From the NCBI GenBank assembly GCA_015350385.1, contig WNKI01000002.1, forward strand, positions 2,473,700 through 2,537,699: DNA of 64,000 nucleotides, given 5' to 3'. This document shows positions 18,067-30,567 of the stretch, one piece after another. Within the stretch, counting starts at the first letter, position 1; the number at the start of each line of letters is the position of its first letter. The notes below the pieces were generated by a model that saw only the letters and a list, made by a program, of their open reading frames with translations, searched no databases and was not told the origin of the DNA. Both the position numbers and the translations under genes were made by a program. Source of the DNA: Aculops lycopersici. Lineage: Eukaryota; Arthropoda; Arachnida; Trombidiformes; Eriophyidae.

Positions 18067-21000
18067 ATTTGATTCTTATATCAGTTTTATTATCTTTAGG
18101 TTTCGTTTGAGAATTAATTTGATGATTCAGAGATGAGATTTGACTTGCTATTAGGGGTATAGTTGTTTTATTTAGTGTAACTGACTGATCTAAAGTGATG
18201 GAAATTTTAACTGGCCGATTTAAAGTAGAAGCAAAGTTCCAACGTTAAACTTCGTATGCACAAACTAAACTCTCAACCTCAAGAATGCAACTGATATCAA
18301 TACTGAAAAGGCGGGTCTCTTTTATGCCTTGGCTTTTAGTTTAATTCGATTAAGACCCCCTCGCAGTTTGGCTCCTGGATAACGTCCGCTACTGTTCGTC
18401 TTATTCTCAACCAAGTCTTTACTCCTTTATCTGCTGCTACTGCTGCTGCTAATGCTAAACTTTAACCTGCAACCACTAGCAAACTCCAACTCTCACGTTG
18501 GCCAGCGCAGATTTGCGGCGCGTCTTCCGGTTCTGGTGGCGCTATGTGCCCATAAGCTGGGAGCATGCGCCAAGCGAGCCTCTCGTGTCTCTGCGCATTA
18601 TCATCTCATCATCATCGTTGCGGCTAGTCGACTGCTGCTGCCAATGCCAATGCCGCCGCCTCTACTACTATTGCCACTACTAATGCCTCTGAACTACATG
18701 GCCAAAGGCAATTATCATCACCGTTGCTGGCTGTTGCCGCTGATGGCAACTGGTAAACACAAGCTTCTTGCTGGTGGTTCTAGTGACGATCATGATGATG
18801 ATGATGACGACGACGACGACGACTAGTCAGAGGATAGGAGTTTAATATACGATGACTATGACACATCCGTTATGGCCAGCTACTAGTTTTAGCCAACAAC
18901 TGCCCTTTGCTCATCATCATCTGTTCACTTGCAAAACAGACACACTAACCAATGACGTGCAATGCGCCATATACTTCTCGCCATGGACTCATAGTTTCTC
19001 GGCGACTTAGAGCCGGAGAAGAGCAACGAGAAGTTACGAGGTGATTACGCGCGAGCGCTTCCGGTTCCAGTGCACCATCTGCCGACAATCAGTCCAGACT
19101 GTTGTTGTTGCGGCCATAATTAGAGCGTTGAGCTTTGGAGTTTTCCCATTGGCTCAACTTCCCGCATTGCAGGCGAGCGGGTCCAACTTTGCGTGCCTAG
19201 TTGGAGTCTCCCCTTCTCGCTCCCGAGACTTGGGTGAGCCTTTGATCGACCAATCGACCAATCGAGCGAGCGCTTCTCCAAATCGTCCACTTAATTCAAG
19301 CCCAAAATCAGATCACTCGTTTCTAGAATGAGATAACCATAACTCGATAACTCACCGGGATATGCTTTCTCTTCCTGTTGCTGCTGCTGACGCCTCGGGC
19401 TTGAAGGGTTTAGGCTGTCCGCCTGTACAAATTGACTGCCGAAGGGGATATCTGGGCGCAGGTATAAAGTGGCACTCGGATTTATCAAAGAGATAAATCG
19501 GTCGAGAAGCGGAATCGATGTATTGCATGCGTACCGATAAGAGCCACGACGACTAAATGAATGGAGCGTGATACTATTACCTCGGCCACTTGGCCAAATA
19601 GTCGCATCCAAAACTGATTGGCTGGCGGTGAGTAAGTTAGTAAGTGAGTCAATAGTGATGACAGTTGTTGTTGTGTACTAATAGTCAACTTTTGTTGACG
19701 TAATAGTTTTTCACTTCTTTATAAAACCCCTCTAGGGTACCGATGATACCCTAGACTCGTCATCGCCGCCCTCGTCCATAGGACGCCCACGAGTTTTGGG
19801 GCCTCGCTGACGGCACTCGAGTGGCGCCTTTGGCCGGCAAATCGTACTGGGCTACGGACACCGGATGACATTGGCTGACCCTCGAAGCACATGAATAATG
19901 GCCAGCTGTGTTGCATAACTCTCTCTCTCCCTTCCTTTCTTACACTCAGGTCATTATTTATACTAAACGAAGCCGTTGAGATGCTAACTCGATTAGCGGT
20001 AAGTGTCTCAAGAATGAGGAAGTTGGCCTTGTTTTCTTCGGCCACCCGGCAGCTCGGCTCGCTCCACCTTGTTTACAACCCTTAGTTCTGCAATATGCTC
20101 ATTTCATTCCACACCAATCTAACTGACCCAAAGTCGTAGCTGGGTTGCGCAGTTTGCTTTGCGCAAACAAATTTTCAGGTATTTTCTAGTGCTGAACCAA
20201 CTGGAAATAGACTAAAGAAACAACAACTAAACAGAGTTATGAGCAAGAGTTTAGCCTTGTACTCGTAGATTTGTATCGGAATTCATATCACTTTCTCAGG
20301 TGACTCAGATCCAAAATGATTTCAATCTGGTGCCTCGTTGGTTTGTTTATGTCTGCGTTAAGTTCAAGTTCAATGAAGCGATTAATTTATCTAGGAGCTG
20401 GAGCCATTTTAGCTTGTGGCATAATTTCATCTCCAACTCTCTTTCTCACACAGCAATTAGTTAATGGGGCCAAGAAGCAGAAGCCAGGACTAGGCGCAGG
20501 TATGTGCGTACTTGCATCTCTCCGCCCAGATGCGTCATCTGAGATTGAGTACGTGCTTCCTCTGCAGGTAAAGGAATCTCCGCGAGCAAATCCTGCATGA
20601 GCTAGCGGTGATCTTGCCAAGAAATTCAATTACTTCCATCCGACTCCCTCCTACTGAGAGTTGGTAGGAAGATTTGCGTGAGTGTATCTCCCTGGAACGT
20701 GACTCTCAAACTTGAGAAACATAAACGAAAAGGATTGCTTACAAAGACACGGAAAACATTATTTTGTAACCTTAAAGCCCGATTTCCTGTGATAACTTAA
20801 AAATCATGCAATCGCTTGGTACACGTCACGTTTCATCAACTCGCTGATGAAACTCAAATCTGTTGTTCAAATCTTCTCGACAATTTTCCGCTGAATTACT
20901 CTATCTACGTCATTTATACAACTTCCAAAACCAACCAAAAACTAGCTGGAGAGTAGAATACATGTAAAAACTTCACGTTGTTTCAATCAAAAGGCGAATC

Positions 21001-21089
21001 TTGGCTTGGATCAACAAAAAGCTGGGAAGCTTTGAATCTAACCCGGCAACAAGTGGTCATATTGCTGTATCTTAATAGCAATTTCTTTT
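18067..21089. other. Large non-coding interval upstream of DH31
   Basis: About 3 kb between the DH31 start and the UFSP2 stop. Open frames are common but low in complexity. The only one with some appeal is a small plus-strand frame from 20316 with two hydrophobic segments (see findings). No homology to a known family was seen. Promoter and 5' UTR sequence for DH31 is expected here. Confidence 0.5.
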
Positions 21090-23042
21090 TTATATCTCAT
21101 TTGGAACTTGCGGTAGACACAAATTGTAAAAGGCACTCTTGTCCCAGAAGGCGTTCTTCTTCCAACCACAACCGACACCTTTCTTCGTAATATCGGAAAT
21201 CTCTTCCGGTCCAATGTAATGTGGATCTAGAATTAGATAGTTAATGTCTCCGTTTTTTTCGTTGAAATCAACACCAATAATAGTGTGAGCCAAAACTCCA
21301 CCTCCAATCATAATTGGGGTTCCTTGCTGGGCAAAATGTTGACCTAAATCACGAGCCTTATAGACTAGCTCGCCGCCTGAACTAACGGAGATAAATTTGC
21401 TGTCCAAGTTGTACAAATGATTTAACACGTAGCAGACCTCCTGTGATCCAATCCATTTTTGTGAGCCAATAAAACTTGGCTGCTTGTCGCCTACATCCAC
21501 CAAGACCATTTGAATCTCCTCGTGCGTGGGTACACGTCCCTCCTTATGTAACTTTTCCCTTAATGGACCAGTCCTATCCTCCCCCTCGGCTGTTTTTGGA
21601 GCACGTAGTGGGACGTCGGGGGAGTAGATGTAACCTTGGTGTTTAAACCAGGAGATTATCGTCTGCAACGAGCGATAAGCGCAACCCCAACCAGAATCGT
21701 TGTAGTTCTGTTGTTTGTAGTGGTGGTAGGTGTAGATGCCCTCTAAAACATTACGTGCTCCACCTTTTACATTGGAGGTTTCCAAGATTGAGGTGTGGAC
21801 ATTGCACTGGTAGCCAGCCAGTTGGTCGGTGTTCTTCAATTCCGTATTTAATACACGCTGTGAGTATCTGAAGAGTGGCCGGTGGGTAGGTAAGAGGTAA
21901 GTCTTGTGGAGTTGTCCTCTTATTTTCTTCAGTTGCTCGTAGTCTGGTTTTTTGCTCTCTGGAATTCGATATACGTTTGGCACAAAATGACCCAGTTGAC
22001 TTGGCTTGAAGGTACAAGACTTGAGCTCGTTAGCTTCAATCGATGATAGATCGCAATTCATAAGATTTGATTTAAGCAACTCTAGTCGGTTGCGAACGGA
22101 TTGTAATAGTATTTGGATGGCCTTTGAAATGGTATCATTTACATGCAAATAGAGATATGTTTCGAGATTCAATCTTAGGCAATCAACTGGATGGTCGCCA
22201 TCGTCGAGGGGAAGACTTAGCCGGTCGTGTTCCATATGGAAAACAAGTGGCATTCTCTGCATCTTCACCTTGTTGTACCACTTCTTCAGAAGCTCCTCCT
22301 TCTCTTTCTTTGTCATCTGGGGCAAATAATCACTCATTTGTAAAACATCATCTGGAGTGTCGAGAGTTTCATAGACAGTTTCTAAAATGCTCGTATTGTT
22401 TGCTGTAGCATCCGTCGAGAAACTTGACTTGTCCAGATGAATCTTGATGCCCCTACAGTCTTTCTGAAACGAATCGATGAGCTCTTCGATGGCTGCATTG
22501 CTATTGCCGGTCTTGCTCAATCTAACACATAATTTGAGTTTGGTTATTGCACTATGATTGTAGATTTTGCTCTCCTCCAGGACACTTAGTTTTGGTTGCT
22601 CGCCCAAACCACTTGCTGATGTCTCGCCTTTCTTGGGATAATAGTCTTCCTTGGCCAGATCAAAGACTCTTTTATCTATCTCATTGGTTTCATCATCGAC
22701 ACTGTAGATTAAAAACATGTCCTCATTTTTGTCATCCTTAAAACTGCCGAGTCCTTTAGATGAGTTCACGAATTCTTTAACAGAATTCAATTTTGATTTG
22801 ATATCTTCCAAGCTCGGCTTTCCTTTGAAGTAAACTAAACCTACGACTTGATTGACAGCATGATGGAGTTCATAATTTTGAGTCAGACCAATACAATTTG
22901 TTACAACTCCACCGTGGAATCCTAGAATGCAAGCACTATCCAGTTGGGAATATTCCGTATCACATTCGCTCTTGTTGCCATCGACGATTCTCTTGATTCT
23001 ATCCTCCAGGGATTTCGAGATCTGGAATCTGGACTTGGACAT
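21090..23042 (-). CDS. UFSP2: UFM1-specific protease 2 (UFSP2)
   Basis: Cysteine protease of 650 residues that matures UFM1 and removes it from substrates, acting at the ER with ODR4. The C-terminal catalytic domain is complete: NDSGWGCAYRSLQTIISWF with catalytic Cys454, then QKWIGSQEVCYVLNHL, MIGGGVLAHTIIGVDF and the Asp-Pro-His motif ILDPHYIGPE (D606, H608). The region before it (about 1-400) corresponds to the divergent N-terminal domain of UFSP2, which is absent from UFSP1. Its length is somewhat above human UFSP2 (about 470 residues) because of a longer N-terminal region. It is intronless. It lies 463 bp downstream of the orphan gene on the same strand. Confidence 0.92.
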   Translation of the reverse strand: MSKSRFQISKSLEDRIKRIVDGNKSECDTEYSQLDSACILGFHGGVVTNCIGLTQNYELHHAVNQVVGLVYFKGKPSLEDIKSKLNSVKEFVNSSKGLGSFKDDKNEDMFLIYSVDDETNEIDKRVFDLAKEDYYPKKGETSASGLGEQPKLSVLEESKIYNHSAITKLKLCVRLSKTGNSNAAIEELIDSFQKDCRGIKIHLDKSSFSTDATANNTSILETVYETLDTPDDVLQMSDYLPQMTKKEKEELLKKWYNKVKMQRMPLVFHMEHDRLSLPLDDGDHPVDCLRLNLETYLYLHVNDTISKAIQILLQSVRNRLELLKSNLMNCDLSSIEANELKSCTFKPSQLGHFVPNVYRIPESKKPDYEQLKKIRGQLHKTYLLPTHRPLFRYSQRVLNTELKNTDQLAGYQCNVHTSILETSNVKGGARNVLEGIYTYHHYKQQNYNDSGWGCAYRSLQTIISWFKHQGYIYSPDVPLRAPKTAEGEDRTGPLREKLHKEGRVPTHEEIQMVLVDVGDKQPSFIGSQKWIGSQEVCYVLNHLYNLDSKFISVSSGGELVYKARDLGQHFAQQGTPIMIGGGVLAHTIIGVDFNEKNGDINYLILDPHYIGPEEISDITKKGVGCGWKKNAFWDKSAFYNLCLPQVPNEI

Positions 23043-23505
23043 TATGTTTGGGATTTAGAATTTTATATATAGATGTATATATGTATAAATATTTGATAGT
23101 AATATTAGTGGATAAAATAGAAGTGAATAAATAGAGAGAACTAATTTGCAAATGAGATGTCAAAATTATAGATGCAAAAGAATTCGGCTTTTGTCACGTG
23201 GACGAATCATGCGTGGAGGTATTAAATCTGTGCGCTACACGGCATACAGAGTGAGCTTTAGAGCGAGAACTCGAATGCAGATTTAGTCGAGTGTATTGCG
23301 CAAGATAACAGGTGTCTGTTGATTGAAATGAGTCGACCAGATGAATAATTTAAGAAATTTACTTTGAAGAAGACAGTTGAAATCGAATGCCAAATAGAAT
23401 CAAATTAAGACGAATAAGACAATCAAAGTACCCAAGTGTTCATCGTTGGCCGCTGTCATTGCCGACTGCGAGGATCGCAGCAGCACGGTGCTGCCAGCAC
23501 CACTA
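23043..23505. promoter_or_regulatory. UFSP2 upstream region
   Basis: This 463-bp spacer between the orphan gene's stop and the UFSP2 start is AT-rich directly upstream of UFSP2 (TATATATAGA-type sequence near 23063). It should hold the UFSP2 promoter and the orphan gene's 3' UTR. No gene was seen. Confidence 0.4.
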
Positions 23506-25449
23506 TCATCCGTTTATTGACTCGAAACTCTGGCTTGAAGCGGAGGACTTCAAACATGAACAATTACTTGACCTGCCACCGCCGCTGTCAGCGTGCTTGT
23601 TGTTGTTGTTTATATGATAACCACTTGTGTTCGGATTTCTTGATGCAGTGCCGCCACCTGTTTTCGGGCTCACCGAGGAGCTAACAAGTCCTCCGCAACC
23701 AGAACTACTCGATTGAGAACGAGAGCTCTGTTTCCTACTCTCTTGGCTCTGGGTTCGGCTATGGGATAATTTCTGGTTCTTGTTTGTGGTATTAGTCGCA
23801 TTCGGTGTCGTTGGCCTTTTCATTGGGGAACTGTTTGCTGAGAGACTAGCAAACGCGTTGGCTAGATTTAATTTTGGCCTAACATTGATCACCGCCTCGC
23901 TCATCAAGCTAGCGAGCGAAGCTCGGAAAGCTTGATATGAGTAGCTTGCGCCAGTGGCATTACCTGACTCGTTAATCTTATTATTGGCATTACCTGGCCT
24001 CTTGGTTGGCGTTCTACAATCTGAAGCTTGACCACTAGCTTTTCCACTGCTAACCCGCTGGTCGCCAGAGGGCGACGTTGAGCTGGCAAACAAAAGTTTC
24101 TGCTCCCTCGCGAACGATTCTTGTCCGGCTCGACTAAATTTTCGCCGTAGGAAACCGCCAAGCTCGCTTTTAAAACTTGCAGCAGTCGATTGTTGTTGTT
24201 GATTGGCCGCTTGACCGGCTGCCTCGTCGTCACTCAACTCCTCGGCTATCGCCTCCTCCGATATTATGGTCGACTTGTGATTACTATTGGACTTAGACGG
24301 AGTTCGAGGCAATGAAACACCAGTCATGTCATGTCTTTGCTCCAAATCATCATCCTCCTCTTCTTCGTTATCCTCCAGTTCGTTGCTGGTGTTTTGCGAC
24401 ATCAAACGAACGCGAGCAAATTTAATATTGGACAAATTTTGCACCGTATCGCTCAAGTCCATCGACGTTTTGTCACCTGTTGACTCCTGTTGCTGTTCCC
24501 GTTTCATCTTTCTCCTCTTCAGCGTATCCATTCTCTTCATCCTCTGAATATTCGAGCTCAACTGTCCGCGCGCCGCGGTGATAATCGAGCGACTTTGACC
24601 ACCTGCCAGTTTTTGTGGCACCTCTGGCGGCGGTTGCTTCGGTCGGGGTACAGGTGGTTGCTGTTGTTGCATCGTTGCCAACTGCGAGCTTTTGCCAATA
24701 GAAAAGGCAGTATACTGTTGCTGCTGATGTTTCATTTCCTTAATTTTCTCGTCCAACTTGAGCCGCTCCGAGCGCAACTCGCCTATAAGTAGCTCAATAC
24801 TCTGGCGTCTCCCATGTGAGCCCAAAAGCTGGCTTACTTCCGCTTCCGTTGGATTCTTTTTGACATCGGAAGTCTGCTCACCGCCTGTGAGTTCACTTCC
24901 GACGCGCGATAAAAACTGACCAACTCTAAGTTTTTGCTCGCAACTTAGTTTGTCGATTGTGCAGCCACAAGTGTCGCGTTCTGGCTTACAGTTGGTTGTT
25001 CCAACTCCAAATTGGTCGCGATCGAAATCTAAAATTAGATTTCTAGACTCTCGATTCTCGTTAGTTGGATCGTTTTTACATTTGGTGCAAGTATTAGTCG
25101 ACAAAAGATCAATTGGGATGCGAAATCTTAAGAGACTCTTGACATTATCAAGGGAACCGAAGCCGTCGCAAAGAGGACAAGAGTTTGGCTGAGATTGGCA
25201 AGGTTTTCCACTCGTTTGCTTCCGGAGCACCAATTCCAGGTCGGCCTGTCGATCGGCCAAAACGGCCAACAAGCGAGCAGTTCTCTCATTATCATCCTCC
25301 TCCCCTCTCTTTATTGTGTCCTTTGATTTCTTTGAACTCATCGCCATCACCGGTGGAATTATCCTCATTGCATCGGCCAAAATAGAGTCACTTATATGGG
25401 AGGCAAGTCGTTGAATTTGATCCGATCTTTCGCTCGATTGCAGAGTCAT
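23506..25449 (-). CDS. Orphan protein with Cys-rich segment and coiled coil
   Basis: A 647-residue open frame of unrecognised family. Residues 84-170 contain CPLC (91-94), CTKC (121-124) and CGC (161-163) with further single cysteines, a spacing that could bind zinc. A charged helical stretch at about 205-240 (LLIGELRSERLKLDEKIKEM) is probably coiled coil. The remainder is disordered: Gln runs, a Pro-rich PPVPRPKQPPPEVP segment that could bind SH3 domains, acidic DNEEEEDDDLEQ, then long Ser/Asn-rich sequence to the C-terminus. Length and the ordered N-terminal features support a real gene. Missing exons at either end cannot be ruled out. Confidence 0.6.
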   Translation of the reverse strand: MTLQSSERSDQIQRLASHISDSILADAMRIIPPVMAMSSKKSKDTIKRGEEDDNERTARLLAVLADRQADLELVLRKQTSGKPCQSQPNSCPLCDGFGSLDNVKSLLRFRIPIDLLSTNTCTKCKNDPTNENRESRNLILDFDRDQFGVGTTNCKPERDTCGCTIDKLSCEQKLRVGQFLSRVGSELTGGEQTSDVKKNPTEAEVSQLLGSHGRRQSIELLIGELRSERLKLDEKIKEMKHQQQQYTAFSIGKSSQLATMQQQQPPVPRPKQPPPEVPQKLAGGQSRSIITAARGQLSSNIQRMKRMDTLKRRKMKREQQQESTGDKTSMDLSDTVQNLSNIKFARVRLMSQNTSNELEDNEEEEDDDLEQRHDMTGVSLPRTPSKSNSNHKSTIISEEAIAEELSDDEAAGQAANQQQQSTAASFKSELGGFLRRKFSRAGQESFAREQKLLFASSTSPSGDQRVSSGKASGQASDCRTPTKRPGNANNKINESGNATGASYSYQAFRASLASLMSEAVINVRPKLNLANAFASLSANSSPMKRPTTPNATNTTNKNQKLSHSRTQSQESRKQSSRSQSSSSGCGGLVSSSVSPKTGGGTASRNPNTSGYHINNNNKHADSGGGRSSNCSCLKSSASSQSFESING

Positions 25450-28400
25450 TTTGCTGCTACTGCCGCAATAATTCCCCTCAACTCGACCACTGAAAGTTCC
25501 TTGTTCTCCTATTGATGTGTGTGATATAACGAGCGAGACGATGGTAGTATTTTTCAGGGGTGAAAGTTCAAGTTTCCAAGTGCAAATACAAGGAGCGATG
25601 AGGAGGAGTAAAGGTTCTAAGGTTAGATGTGAGTGGCTAGATAAGAGATGAGAGAGATGGAAAAAACTCTTGAAAGTAGATGAAGAGAGAGAGAGAGAGA
25701 GAGAACGAAAAATAAAAGGTAAATGGAATTGAGATTCTGACCACTAGATACTCGATTCGGAGATAGACCAAACTAAAGAGTCTCCTCTTTCCTCCATCTC
25801 GAGAGCAAGCCAGCGAGTGAGAATGACCAATAACTAGGAAGGAGAATGCCGGTGGACCAAACTAAGGGGCAAAAGTCGAGTGCATCATGCTGTGGTGGTC
25901 AGCGCTATTTGGGGCGCTATTGAAATTCGACCCGCAACTTGGCGCTCATGAAATAAACCCAACCAAACTAAACTCGGATGTCGTCGACTCGGGAATCGGG
26001 AGCGAGAGGGATTCTTTCGTTGGGATTAGTTTACATTTTGAGTGGATCTCTTCAAAGTGAATGAGTGAGCGAGCGAGCAACCAGCGAGAGTTAGTACGAG
26101 AGTAGAAAAGGGATAGAGAGAGAGAAAGTGAGACTGAACCGAATGCAAAGAGTTAGATAGCATCTGCATCTCTCATTCGTTCGGTCGATTGCGCTTGTCT
26201 TCCGGTTTGCCGCTTCAAATGCTGCAGATCCATGTGCTAGCATCGTTGTCGCCACTACTACTGTTAGGCTGAATGTGAGGCTGATGCTGATGTTCTAGTT
26301 GCGGTGGTAGAGGGTTGCAAGCTACCGAAGCGAAGGAGATTATCTCTGTCATGGAGAGAGAAGCAAGTTTTCTCGTTCAGCTTGGGGTCTTGTTTTAGTT
26401 TTGTTTGGGCGCTTTCTGTTTCTCACTAGCGTTTTTCCGATGTTGGCACGAGGATTTGCGTCAAGTTTGAGAGCATTTAAGTGGAGAAAACAACCACCTA
26501 GCATTTGAGTACATATATCTCTTTTTCTCTGCCTCTTGCTTGACCAAGACCACAGTCGCCGCCGCCGCAGCAGCAGCAGTTCCATTAGATGCTGCCACTT
26601 CCATTGCCACCGGACAGTAAAGCAAGAATCGTGCGCCAGCCGATGAAAATTTCCGCTTTCGTCCAGTTCTGTGCATTTGATAGAAGAGTCCACTACTTTC
26701 AGCAAACCTCCCGGTGTTTGCAAATCTCGCCGACGACCGCAAGTTTGGCGCAAAACTCGCTAGCCAAAACTTAGTTGGTCAGCTAAGCGTACAAACTCAC
26801 CGCACAGTGACGAGGCGCTAGGTCGCTAGGTGCCAGAACTTGCGCGTACTCTGTTTGTTTGCTTGCTCCCTGTGCCATGCTACTTTTGCAAACAGAAATC
26901 AACGATCCAACAAAACCACACTCGCTCCCTGCATTTGTCAGCAAAGAGACGAATCTCCTTTGGCAATTGTAAAGTGAAAGAGACGAGCTAGAAAGAGGGT
27001 TGGAGTTTGTTTCAGTTGGCCACTTTGTTCCATTTGCCTTGGGGGCATTCGTCGCCCCAGCTTTACCTTTTTGTCCCTTCAATCTCCTGTAAAATCAGCT
27101 TACCGTTTGGTGGATACTGCGAAAAAGTGTGAAAAATCTACGTGGCCCACGATCTCACCGCTTCGTTGCCGTCTATACGCCTCTCTTTGTTTTTCCCTCC
27201 TCACCTTCAATTGTCCTTTCCCTTAAGTGTGACCAACACTCTACCTGTTTGCCAGCCACCTGTTTGTTCAGTTCAATGATACAGCTGCCCGTCCTTTTAG
27301 TAATCGCCAGTTGTAACTATAAAGCCCGCTAATTATAATTATAACAGAGTGTCTATTTTGTCATCATGATTATCATCACGGTGAGCGACGGTAGATCCAA
27401 TGAGAATACCAAACAATTGTTATTTTGCCGTCGTTGCCAATGTAATTGATGCCCAATTTGTTGTATTCGTAGTGTTAGTTTGATTTGTTGTCGTTGCTTT
27501 TTTATTTCAGTCTCAATTCCAACTGTCCAATTAAGTAGATGCAAAGATGTCGATAGCGTCATAATTGTTGGTTGTCGTGCATGAGGAGTACAAAATGCAT
27601 GGGATGATCCAATTTGACAGCCCGAAGCTCGGAACCTGATCGCAAAGTTCCGTAGCTTGGCTGGCTGGCTGACTGGTTGGTTGGCATGCGGGAAATGGGT
27701 GAAAATTGGTTGATTTGCAGGTATGTCTACTTCAAATTTAGCCTCGAATTGAGTGGTTTGCACCGCGGGCAATTCGGGCGCAGGTGCAAGTGCGCAATCA
27801 ATCGAGCGTTTGTTGCTCTCGGTCGCTCAATTTGAGTGGCAATTATGTATCGACGAGCAACCTCCCCCACTCCATGCAAATCAATCAATCGCGCTTCCAA
27901 TGTGCAGCCCACATCTCGATCGTATATGTTGAGCAGTCAGCTTATTGTTGAGTCTATGTGAGGTAAGTTGAGTTTAGTTGATGGTCGGGCGCGATAATAG
28001 GGTTCTTTTGTTCTAACGACCTCGAGGTTGTGCTGTTCGATACTTCCGGCGGAGCTCGCAAACTAGCGGACAGGCGGCGAGCGGATCGGCGTGCGGCAGG
28101 CAATAGGTAGAGGCAGGAAAATTTAGTGGACGTAGGAGCTCACTGAAGGCGAGCGAGTGAGTAAGTTGGGGGGAAACTTTAGTTGGGCAGATTGGAGGCA
28201 GTCTATCTGGTTGTCTATCTAGCTAGCTGGTGGTCTAGCCAACAAATGCGCCTCTGCTAATTGAAGGGCAGGCAGGCAAGCGGGCGAGCGAGTTAGTGAG
28301 AAAGAAAAAAGCCCATCGGTTATTTGATACAAACTTTGGGGTCTTGAAACTCGTGCTAGTGATCGAAATCTTTATCACGCGTTAGGGGCCACAAAGACCA

Positions 28401-30567
28401 CGATCACTACCACGTAGAGCCGAAGTGAATGCATGAACAATGACATTTTGTTTCGATGTTGTTGATGCTAATGGTTACAACGATGATCATGAGCAGACTA
28501 TTACACTGGGATGCCGTCGGATGTCGTTGTTTTCATAGTTGCTACTGGAGCCATTGTAAGCCTTGCTCGTCGACCGGAAGCTGACAAGTTGCCAGTAATG
28601 TCAGTTTTCCAATTAAAACGCGCGACACCGAGTCGCGCACTTCCGGCAAATGGCAAGAAGGAGAGGAAGTTGGGCCAAATTTGAGAGAGAAAACATAGCA
28701 AAAATCAGATTATATTCTCGCCCCTCGTTGGCGTATTTGAACTCTCTCATCTGCTTGGTTTTATTAGTTGCACCAAGCAAGCAGCAATAAATAACAGCAG
28801 TAACAAAAAGAGCAACAAAATTTTGCTTCTCTTCCGTACAGTAGTTCATTTAGTTTGGTCATTTCATTTTAGTCGCTAGGGTCATCACCGCTTCTTCTGC
28901 TGCTGATTAGACACCGTCAGTTTGACCCAGTCGAAATTACCATTTTCATTATCCAACTCCATTCGCTCGTCTGGCGGATCTTATGTTCATCTAGCTGTTT
29001 GGTGGTTTGTTGAAGTTGCCGCCAAAGACTTATGATTCCAGTTGGTCAGTTGGCAAGTTGGCGGCCACTTGCGCAGCTCTCAAATTTTCCCCCACATAAC
29101 CACCAACACAGCGACGTGGACCTCATTGTAGGTCGCGGCCCTACTCATATTTCCATCGCAACTTCATATTTTAGCCGCTAAGCGAAGCAGAAACTGGCAA
29201 TGTTGTTTCTGTTTGCCAATGTTGTTTTTATGTAACAAAAAGCGATGTGTAAGCCAAATTACATTACATCACATACACATGTACACAAGATGAACTGGCC
29301 GACAATTGTGGCACTGGCGAGGGAGACCGGAATAGCAGCAGGAGTAGCGGCACGAGGAAAACGACATGCGGATGGCAAACAGAGGAATAAACTTACAGAC
29401 TATTGACTTTTCTCCCCTTGCGGTTTGGGAAAGTAAATAAATACAAACAATTGGACAAATATGTATTCTTGGCATAGTCATGGTCACAGTCGCAGTGGCT
29501 TAAGATGAATAGAAATGGAAGGGCCCCACTCTTCCATTTCAAGCGAGTGCAATTCAATCATTAGGTTTCCGCGCAACAGCCGCTGTTCGCCATTGATTCC
29601 AATGCATTGGAGTCGTGAATGTTACGCGCATGGCGCAGAACCACCTGTCAAGTTGCACAATGAATCTCAGCTCTCCAGCTCTGGATTTGCGTTGAGGGAG
29701 AGAAAAAGAGGCAAGAGAGTAGAGCTAATTCAAGGAATACACTGAATGATCATTTCGCTGTGCTCAAGTGCAAGTGTTTGTAGTATCACTCAACGGTGGA
29801 CGAAGGCAACGCAAACGACAAGATGGTGACGAGATAAAGAGCCAAGGAGCCGAGACAGGAAGTGAACACGGCTTTTTGTTTGCACTGACATCCGGCATCT
29901 CGCTTGCCGTCTCGCAGGTAACTAATGCGAGCTGCGCTCAATGCGGACAGGTGAGCGGCCACCAGTGGTTTTGAGGCGAATGGGAGGAAGCAGGGCCTAA
30001 GGTGGTCGCGTGAGCGGAGAAAGAAGGCGCGACATGTAAGAAAAGTAGCAGGCAAAGTGAAGCTCAAGGCTAAATGAGTTCCACTGTTTTGCTGAAGCTT
30101 CCGCTTCGGTTTTAGCTTTGAGTTTGGGGAGTTTGGCTTGCAAGGTGGTCGGTGAAGCGAAAACTGGAGCCTCTGGTGAGGTTTTTGTTGTCCTCGTCGA
30201 GCAGCAAAATGCAGAAACACATTCAGAATGCATGCAACTAAACTGAACCGAATCAAATCGAACCGAACTGGACTTGACTTGACCAGACTTGACTGAACCA
30301 AACCTGACTGGACCGAAGAGTTTAGTTTAGCTCCTAGCTTGCAACATTCAATGGCCTTGGGGTGTTTTACGTTCAGTTTCGGTTTCTGTCACCTCGCGTA
30401 AGTATTTCAATGTATCTGGCGACAAATTGTAGGCGCCACCAGGAGGCTAATGTTTCCATTGGTTGGCTAGCAAGGCTAATGGTTTGTCCTGCTTCCTGGT
30501 CGCAGTCATAGTAGTAGTCGTCGTCGTCGTCGGCTCGTTTGCTACAAATAGTTGATACAAGTCCACT
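25450..30567. other. Non-coding interval downstream of the guanylate cyclase
   Basis: About 5.1 kb with no supported exon. It includes a (GA)n tract near 25685-25704, degenerate CCGAA/CCAAA-like repetition near 30240-30335 and one exact CGCTAGGTGC copy at 26824-26833. A small terminal exon of the cyclase could hide here, because a consensus splice donor stands just before its open-frame stop. The open frames present look random. Confidence 0.5.
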
